This document shows positions 15,162 to 20,103 of a stretch of DNA of 20,103 nucleotides, one piece after another (positions within the stretch are counted from its first letter, which is position 1; the number at the start of each line of letters is the position of its first letter). The stretch is taken from NCBI GenBank assembly GCA_022837505.1, contig JALHFZ010000030.1:1-20103 (forward strand), written 5' to 3'. The translations under genes and the position numbers were made by a program. This DNA comes from Synergistaceae bacterium (GTDB lineage: Bacteria > Synergistota > Synergistia > Synergistales > Aminobacteriaceae). The notes under the pieces were generated by a model. The model worked only from the letters and a program-made list of their open reading frames with translations, made no database searches and had not been told where the DNA came from.

Positions 15162-15189
15162 ATTATACCCTTTTCTCTTCCCCTGTCAA
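15162..15189 (-). promoter_or_regulatory. Consensus promoter of the metK riboswitch transcript
   Basis: On the minus strand TTGACA (15189-15184) and TATAAT (15167-15162) are both perfect and 16 bases apart. Transcription should start near 15155, about 25 bases before the aptamer. A second TTGACA at 15145-15140 has no matching -10. Confidence 0.85.
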
Positions 15190-15222
15190 TTTTTCCCCGC
15201 CGGAAAAAACTATTGAAATTGC

Positions 15223-15252
15223 TTGACTTCTTTCAGTTACCGGAAGTATAGT
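15223..15252 (+). promoter_or_regulatory. Promoter for the flaG-family gene
   Basis: TTGACT (15223-15228) and TATAGT (15247-15252) are 18 bases apart. This points away from the metK promoter, so the two genes share a divergent control region. It looks sigma70-like, not like a sigma28 flagellar promoter. Confidence 0.55.
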
Positions 15253-15287
15253 TCTTGTAGCGGCATCTTCGCCTGGAGGTGGCACAG

Positions 15288-15653
15288 ATGATCTCACCCG
15301 TTTCCCTTCCCCATGCCCTCGGCGGGGAACGATCCGGCCGGCCTGATCCTGATCCGGACAAACTCCGGAAATCCTACGGTGTTCAGCGGGCTTTTTCAGA
15401 TCTGGCCCGTCTCAAGATCCGACAGACCGGTCATGACCTCGACGGAGCCCTGGAGAGCTTTCAGAAACTGGCGGCCCTTCACCTCCGCCATCTCCGCTTC
15501 ACCGTCCGGGAGGAGGCTGACCTGGTTCAGGTCGTGGTCACCGAGAGCAACGGCGAGGACAGAATCATCCGGAAGATCCCCTCGGACGAAATCGTGCGGC
15601 TTATCGAGCGGCGCAACGAAATCCTCGGATTCCTCTTCGACAGGGTCGTCTGA
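15288..15653 (+). CDS. flaG: FlaG family flagellar protein
   Basis: The protein has 121 residues. ATG at 15288 lies 7 bases after GGAGGT (15275-15280); a GTG at 15279 overlaps that site and is less likely. Residues 1-45 are Pro/Arg/Asp-rich and probably disordered. The conserved FlaG domain occupies about 60-121: a LRFTVREEADLVQVVVTE strand pair, then RIIRKIPSDEIVRLIERR, matching the family pattern of a beta hairpin followed by R-x-I-P-x-(E/D)E-(I/L)-x-(R/K)L. FlaG is associated with flagellar filament genes and affects filament length in some bacteria; its biochemical role is not settled. No other flagellar gene is present here, so it is an orphan copy in this window. It converges on the aldolase gene, with 42 bases between stops and no clear terminator. 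Confidence 0.72.
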   Translation: MISPVSLPHALGGERSGRPDPDPDKLRKSYGVQRAFSDLARLKIRQTGHDLDGALESFQKLAALHLRHLRFTVREEADLVQVVVTESNGEDRIIRKIPSDEIVRLIERRNEILGFLFDRVV

Positions 15654-15695
15654 ACTCTTCTCTGCCCTTCGCTCCCGGGGGTTTCTCCCTCCCGT

Positions 15696-16307
15696 TCACC
15701 TCTGACCGTAATTGATAAACCTCTCTGTAATTTTTTCCATCTCTTCCCTCGGAAGGATTACCGGATCTCCCATGGCCCGGGCCCGGACGTAAATCTGGGC
15801 CACAAGCTCGATCTCCTCGGCGGTGCAGAAGGCCCCGAGCATGGTGGGACCGACGGCGAGCAGGCCGTGATTCGCCATGAGGACGGCGTTGAAGCTGCCG
15901 AGGGCGTCGGCTGTGTTTTTGGCAAGCTCTTCCGTACCGTAGGTGGCGTAGGGCGCAAGGGGGACCTTATATCCGGAAAAACCGACGAGATAATGAACAG
16001 CCGGAAGTTCCCACCCCATGCAGGCGATGGTTGTGGCGAAGACTGAATGGGTATGTATCACGGCGTTGATGTCGTCCCGCCGCCGGTACATCTCAAGATG
16101 CATGGCCGTCTCGCTCGAGGGCTTCTTCGGGACCTCAACGGGGGTTCCGTCCGGCTCGAAGAGGGCGACATCCTCCGGCTTCATCTCGAAGTAGTCCACT
16201 CCGGAGGGCTTGATCGCCACGAGCCCCTCCTTCCGGTCGAAATAACTCAAATTGCCGCCCGTACCGGTGGTAAGATGGGCCGTCACGAGACGGCGTCCGA
16301 ACTCCAC
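15696..16307 (-). CDS. Class II aldolase (L-fuculose-phosphate aldolase type), start uncertain
   Basis: From GTG at 16307 the protein has 203 residues. Zinc and catalytic residues of the FucA/AraD family are present: TGGNLS (16-21), KPSSE (E66, matching E73 of E. coli FucA), IHTHS (H85, H87) and ANHGLL (H147), plus APYATYGT. Known: such enzymes reversibly split sugar phosphates to dihydroxyacetone phosphate and an aldehyde; the sugar cannot be told. The GTG is the first ordinary start but has no ribosome-binding site and would cut off the conserved N-terminal helix. In-frame codons upstream still read like the family (RLEGPRTQIVEFGRRL), and AGGAGGG at 16350-16344 lies 7 bases before an ATA at 16337. 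Translation probably begins there or at ATT (16343) or CTG (16331). Alternatively a single-base error hides a normal start. No sugar kinase or transporter gene is nearby. Confidence 0.8.
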   Translation of the reverse strand: MEFGRRLVTAHLTTGTGGNLSYFDRKEGLVAIKPSGVDYFEMKPEDVALFEPDGTPVEVPKKPSSETAMHLEMYRRRDDINAVIHTHSVFATTIACMGWELPAVHYLVGFSGYKVPLAPYATYGTEELAKNTADALGSFNAVLMANHGLLAVGPTMLGAFCTAEEIELVAQIYVRARAMGDPVILPREEMEKITERFINYGQR

Positions 16308-16343
16308 GATCTGTGTTCGGGGCCCTTCCAGTCGTATGACAAT

Positions 16344-16350
16344 CCCTCCT
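16344..16350 (-). promoter_or_regulatory. Ribosome-binding site without an ordinary start codon
   Basis: AGGAGGG on the minus strand is near-perfect. The in-frame codons after it are ATT, GTC, ATA, CGA and CTG; ATA at 16337-16335 has the best spacing (7 bases). A TTG at 16342 is out of frame and meets a stop after 19 codons. Confidence 0.55.
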
Positions 16351-16410
16351 TTTTTGAAATTTACTTCATATTATTCTCTCTCATAAAAGCTGCTGCTTCC
16401 TCGAAGAGCT

Positions 16411-16442
16411 CCCCGAAATCGGAGGTACCTCCGACTTCGGGG
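16411..16442 (-). terminator. Hairpin terminator after nrdJ
   Basis: Positions 16411-16426 and 16427-16442 are inverted repeats of 16 bp with one mismatch, which becomes a G-U pair in minus-strand RNA. It lies 40 bases beyond the nrdJ stop and before the aldolase start. The following bases (AGCTCTTCG) are not a good U-tract. Confidence 0.5.
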
Positions 16443-16481
16443 ATAGATTTGTCTCCTTACCGCTCCCTTTGTATCAAAAGC

Positions 16482-19400
16482 TTATTTACAGGGGGAGTAG
16501 CCGCAGCTGAAGCAGTATTCGCACCCAGAGATCATCTCCATGGGAGCGCCGCATTCGGGGCATGCCACCCCTCCGTCCGGCCCTGGAACCGTTCCGTCCT
16601 TGCCCATGAGCTTCTCGAGCAGCACGGCGATGGCGTCGGGGATGGACCGGGCCACGTGTTTGTCGTCAAACTGGAAGAGCCAGTATTCCTTTCCGGACAG
16701 CCCTTTCAGGGTTGCGATGAAATCCTCGAGCTTGCCGCCGCTTCTCAGCCCGATGGAGATCGCCCTTGAGAGGGCCTCCGTCATGGCCTTCAGCTCCGAA
16801 CCGCTCTTGCCGATGGTGGCGAAGACCTCGAAGGGCTCCGTCCCGTCGTAATTCACGGTGACATAGATGCTCCCCCAGGGGGTCTGCTCCTTTATGGTCT
16901 TGCCGAAGACCACGAGCCCCGGACGTTCCTTCACACGGCTCGTGTGGACCACCTGCTCCTCCGGTTTCTTGGCCGCCTCGATGGGCTGGAAGGACCGGGA
17001 GCCGTCCCGGTAGATGGTGATCCCCTTCGCTCCCAGGGCGTAGCACTGGAGGTAGACCTTTTTCACATCCTCCACTGTGGCAGCCGTGGGAAGATTCACC
17101 GTCTTGCTGATTCCGCTGTCCACCACTCCGGCAAAGATCCCCGTCACCTCCACATGCTCCGCCGGGGAGATATCGTAGGCCGTGACGAAGGTGGGGTCAG
17201 CGGGCCGACCGCTCTCGTGGAGCTCTTCGATCTGCCGGGGGGAGAGAAGGCGGTGGCAGTACTCCCGGGTCTCCTGGCCGTCCCCGTCGGATTTGGCGAT
17301 CCGCCTCGTCCAGCTCCAGGCGAAGTTGGGTTCTATCCCCGCGCTCGTGTCGATGAGCATGGAGATGGACCCCGTGGGGGCGATGGAGAGCCTCCTGCTG
17401 TTGCGGAACTGCCCCCGGGAGAAGGCGAGGAGCACCTTCCCCGCAAGGGCAAGGCGGGATTGTTCGTCTCCGAGCCCCTGGGCGGTGGAGAAAGCCTCGA
17501 GGGCGTTGGCGAGGGTGTAAGGAATCGTGGATGAGGAGCGCATCTTCTCCAGCAGGGCGATAAGCCCCTGCCGGTCCAGTTTCCCGTACCACGATTCGGG
17601 AAAAAGCTCCTCCCCCTGTTCCCGGGCGAAGGCGGAAAAAAGCTCCTGCACCAGGGGGGCTTCGTCGAAGGGAGCCTTTCCCATCTCGCTGACCATCCCC
17701 GCTGTGGCGCAGAGGGCGGCGCTTGCCATGGAGCTTCCCAGAAGTTCGCAGAAATCGGTGAACTGCCCCGAACCGTAGCGCATTCCGAGGAGGATGGCCG
17801 CGTCGGCCAGCCCCATGAGGCCGAGCCCGACGGGGCGGATCTTCTTCGTCCGCTCCTCTATTCTCTTCAGGGGATAGGAGCAGGCGTCGATGACGAGGTC
17901 AAGGTAATACATGGAGCGGAAGACCTGGTCCACGAAGGCGGAGAAATTGAAGCCCCTCCGCCCGTCGGGAGAGGTGGTCACGAAGGCCTCCACGTTGACA
18001 GACCCAAGGTTGCAGCTCGTGTAGTTGGGCAGAGGCTGCTCGCCGCAGTTGTGGACGTACACCCCGTTGGCGTCGAAGGCGTTCGCTCCGGGAACCATAA
18101 CATCGAAGACCTCTTCCTCGCCGCAGGGTTTCAGCTCTTTGAATCGGACGACGAACCGCTCCCTGTTCTGCTTTCTCACGCAGGTGGAAAGGAGTTCCTC
18201 CAGAGCGGCGCTCTTTTCGCCGTCCTCGAAGCCGACGAAATCCCGGAAGCGGAGAAGATTTTCCCCCGAAATGACCAGTTCGTGCTGTTCCGCCGTGGAA
18301 TAGAGGGCCAAGCCCCCCCGTCCGTCGGGCATCTCCCGAAGGGAAGCCTTTCTCCGGTTTTCATAGATTACGGCGATGATCCCCAGGCGGCCGAGCATAC
18401 GCTGCACTGCCCTGAGGGTTTCGAGGTCGCTCTGGGAGAGGCGGACGCTTACCCCCCTGAGTGTCGTCCCCTGGACGGAGCCGTCCGCATCGAAGAGCCC
18501 CCGGAGGAACCCCCGGTAGAAGGCGCTGGAGGTGCTCTTTTCAAGATCCCCGGTGATTTTTTTGTTATGAAAATCCATTCCGAGGGAAAGGGCCAGATTT
18601 TTGACCGCCGCAGTGGCGAGCCGGTATTCCCTCCGCCCCGCCACGGAGATCCACCCTTTGAAATCCGACCGGTGAGGGAGGGAAAGGGCGCATTCCCGGG
18701 CTTTATCCATAACCGCGGCTGCACCGGTCAGACTGTCCCCTCCGGCCTTTTCATGGGGCCATACGGAGAGGACCGCCTTGTCCCGCTTGATGGTACCATC
18801 CCCCAGAAGCAGCCCCAGGAGATACCCTTCCGGACCGGAATACCGCCCCTGCCAGCCGGCGCAGGTCCGGTGGTCATGGAGCATCAGCAGATCCCCTTCC
18901 TTCAGGGAGGATGCCTCGGCCCATTCATAATCCAGGCTGTACCGGGTCTTCCGGGACACCCGGCGGACTCTGTGATCCCCCGTCAGTCGGAGGGAGTGCC
19001 CCTCCCGGGTGGTCAGTTCAAAGACAGGCTTTTTCCCCGTGGGAAAAAACCCCTCCGTGGAGCAGCGCTCGCCGTCGATCAGAAGGGTCGCCGGGGTATT
19101 GACGAGATCCCGGACCTGCCGGGCGCCCCGGTCCGTCATCACCCAGGTGTCGCCGGTCACGCAGGGGTTCGTGGACTCGATCTTCCAGGTCTCCCCCATC
19201 TTCAGGAGGTTGTCCGCATTGGCCCTGTCGATGAAGAAAATACCGGGGTCCCCCCGCTTCCAGGCGTTTTCGCAGAGCTTGTTCCACAGATCCTCGCCCT
19301 TTATCGACCGGACGGTCTTCCCCGTGCTGCGGGACCGGAGGGAAAAGTCTCCCCCCCGCTCCGCCGCTTCCATGAGGGCATCGGAGACGCAGACGGAGAT

Positions 19401-20103
19401 ATTGAAATAGGGAAGTTTTCCGTCGTCCACCTTGGCGTCGATAAAATCGAAGATATCGGGGTGATCGTCGAAGAGCATCCCCATGAGGGCTGCCCGGCGG
19501 CGTCCCCCCTGCACCACCACGGCGCCCATGGTGTTCCAGGTCTCCATGAAGGAGACGGGGCCGCTGGCCTGGCCTCCGATCCCTCCGTTGATTGCGCTGC
19601 TCCGCTCCCTCAGGTGGCCGAAGTTCCCCCCCACTCCTCCGCCGTACTTGCTGATCACCGCGGCGTCCTTCACCGAGTCGAAGATGCCGTCGATGCTGTC
19701 GGGGACGTCGATGACGAAGCAGGCGAAGAGCTGCTGGCTCTTCGTCTTGGATCTTCGGAGGAGATCATAGTCCTCGAAGGTGATTTCGGCGGGTTCGCAG
19801 TAGAGCTTTCCCGCCAGGGAGGGGTCCACCGTCAGCCCCGCCCCCGCTCCGAAGAGGCAGGGGGAGTTGAAGAGAAAGCGGCGGTTCAGAATGTCTTCAA
19901 AAATATTCAACTCGAGGGTCCGGAGCCACTCAAGGTCATCCGCCGTTCCGGAAAGATAGAGGGTTTCGGCGGCGGCGATCACCCGGGCCACCCTTCGGGC
20001 AAACTCCTCGAAGGTCTTCTCCTTGCGCACCTCCCGTAGGGCCGGATCATACCGCCGGGCGAAATAACGCTGATCGAGAAGCCAGAGGGCATTCTCAGAA
20101 AGA
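16482..20103 (-). CDS. nrdJ: Class II (adenosylcobalamin-dependent) ribonucleotide reductase with intein, 5' end outside window
   Basis: The frame is open to the right edge: codons upstream of GTG 20030 still read like the family N-terminus (SENALWLLDQRYFARRY), so the true start lies outside. Residue numbers here count from that GTG (1182 residues to the stop; 810 without the intein). It reduces ribonucleotides to deoxyribonucleotides using adenosylcobalamin. Visible: redox Cys C104 (QQLFACFVIDVPDS), the substrate loop KYGGGVGGNFG, the catalytic NPCGE split by the intein (C662 predicted thiyl radical site, C673 predicted redox partner in TSCNLGS), APTGSISM, the ADP-type TSCPD domain (about 1030-1110), and a C-terminal zinc-ribbon-like tail with six cysteines (C1157, C1160, C1170, C1173, C1176, C1181). 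Assignments of C104, C662 and C673 follow alignment by eye to the Thermotoga maritima enzyme. It lacks an N-terminal ATP cone in the visible part. Confidence 0.95.
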   Translation of the reverse strand, partial: LSENALWLLDQRYFARRYDPALREVRKEKTFEEFARRVARVIAAAETLYLSGTADDLEWLRTLELNIFEDILNRRFLFNSPCLFGAGAGLTVDPSLAGKLYCEPAEITFEDYDLLRRSKTKSQQLFACFVIDVPDSIDGIFDSVKDAAVISKYGGGVGGNFGHLRERSSAINGGIGGQASGPVSFMETWNTMGAVVVQGGRRRAALMGMLFDDHPDIFDFIDAKVDDGKLPYFNISVCVSDALMEAAERGGDFSLRSRSTGKTVRSIKGEDLWNKLCENAWKRGDPGIFFIDRANADNLLKMGETWKIESTNPCVTGDTWVMTDRGARQVRDLVNTPATLLIDGERCSTEGFFPTGKKPVFELTTREGHSLRLTGDHRVRRVSRKTRYSLDYEWAEASSLKEGDLLMLHDHRTCAGWQGRYSGPEGYLLGLLLGDGTIKRDKAVLSVWPHEKAGGDSLTGAAAVMDKARECALSLPHRSDFKGWISVAGRREYRLATAAVKNLALSLGMDFHNKKITGDLEKSTSSAFYRGFLRGLFDADGSVQGTTLRGVSVRLSQSDLETLRAVQRMLGRLGIIAVIYENRRKASLREMPDGRGGLALYSTAEQHELVISGENLLRFRDFVGFEDGEKSAALEELLSTCVRKQNRERFVVRFKELKPCGEEEVFDVMVPGANAFDANGVYVHNCGEQPLPNYTSCNLGSVNVEAFVTTSPDGRRGFNFSAFVDQVFRSMYYLDLVIDACSYPLKRIEERTKKIRPVGLGLMGLADAAILLGMRYGSGQFTDFCELLGSSMASAALCATAGMVSEMGKAPFDEAPLVQELFSAFAREQGEELFPESWYGKLDRQGLIALLEKMRSSSTIPYTLANALEAFSTAQGLGDEQSRLALAGKVLLAFSRGQFRNSRRLSIAPTGSISMLIDTSAGIEPNFAWSWTRRIAKSDGDGQETREYCHRLLSPRQIEELHESGRPADPTFVTAYDISPAEHVEVTGIFAGVVDSGISKTVNLPTAATVEDVKKVYLQCYALGAKGITIYRDGSRSFQPIEAAKKPEEQVVHTSRVKERPGLVVFGKTIKEQTPWGSIYVTVNYDGTEPFEVFATIGKSGSELKAMTEALSRAISIGLRSGGKLEDFIATLKGLSGKEYWLFQFDDKHVARSIPDAIAVLLEKLMGKDGTVPGPDGGVACPECGAPMEMISGCEYCFSCGYSPCK
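18048..19163 (-). mobile_element. In-frame LAGLIDADG intein in nrdJ (372 residues)
   Basis: The intein runs from C290 (codon 19163-19161) to N661 (18050-18048), numbered from GTG 20030, and sits between NP and CGE of the NPCGE motif. Block A is CVTGDTWVMTDRG, block B is SLRLTGDHRVRRV (T-x-x-H), the endonuclease motifs are YLLGLLLGDGTI and FLRGLFDADGSV (both catalytic Asp kept), block F is EVFDVMVPGANAFDANG and block G is VYVHN followed by extein Cys. All canonical splicing residues (Cys1, block B His, penultimate His, terminal Asn, +1 Cys) are present, so splicing should work and the homing endonuclease looks intact. Known: class I and II reductase genes are frequent intein hosts, including at this site. 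Confidence 0.93.

Noticed and set aside
20030..20030. GTG as the true start of nrdJ
   Set aside because: The frame upstream is open to the window edge and reads like the family N-terminus, so the real start lies outside.
18051..20039. 662-codon plus-strand open frame antisense to nrdJ
   Set aside because: It is a by-product of GC-rich codon use. It crosses the intein boundary, has no recognisable domain, and the minus strand encodes a textbook NrdJ with intein.

Overview
The window reads as a stretch of chromosome from an anaerobic, diderm, amino-acid-fermenting bacterium, and a member of the Synergistota is my best guess. The reasons are the amino acid catabolism genes (cysteine desulfidase, archaeal-type ornithine cyclodeaminase relative, M20 hydrolase, amino-acid-type binding protein), a class II (B12) ribonucleotide reductase, a flagellar gene, a SAM-I riboswitch on metK, fairly high GC and very frequent TTG starts. 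The taxon is inferred from gene content and was not tested by any search. I see no rRNA, tRNA, insertion sequence, prophage or CRISPR array.

Layout, left to right. At 1-666 (minus) lies the 5' part of a membrane-anchored, LivJ-type solute-binding protein with a very long Pro/Ala linker. Divergent from it is a stand-alone archaeal-type ornithine cyclodeaminase relative (871-1962, plus). It converges, across a 24-bp-arm palindrome, on a minus-strand group: a nitronate monooxygenase-like flavoprotein (7171-6095), a large MscS-type channel (5992-3734) and a RocB-like M20 hydrolase (3733-2075). Divergent from that group is cyuA, cysteine desulfidase (7421-8722, plus), which converges on an HD-domain phosphohydrolase (9526-8747, minus). 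An exported eight-bladed beta-propeller (9675-10757, plus) ends at a strong terminator. A sensorless hybrid histidine kinase follows (10874-12133, plus) and overlaps tail-to-tail a HATPase-PAS-PP2C phosphatase (13629-12121, minus). Then come metK under a SAM-I riboswitch (14946-13723, minus), a flaG-family gene (15288-15653, plus), a class II aldolase (minus, ending at 15696) and a class II ribonucleotide reductase gene split in frame by a 372-residue LAGLIDADG intein (16482 to beyond the right edge, minus).

Most genes look individually regulated; only mscS and the M20 gene are clearly coupled (the stop abuts the start). Functional threads are amino acid uptake and breakdown (binding protein, ornithine cyclodeaminase relative, M20, CyuA), signalling (hybrid kinase, PP2C protein, HD protein) and core metabolism (MetK, NrdJ). 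The observations most worth a second look are the intein placed directly before the predicted catalytic cysteine of NrdJ, the overlapping pair of signalling proteins that both have degenerate ATP-binding motifs, the tethered binding protein with a 210-bp duplicated linker, and the aldolase whose conserved N-terminus lies upstream of any ordinary start codon.
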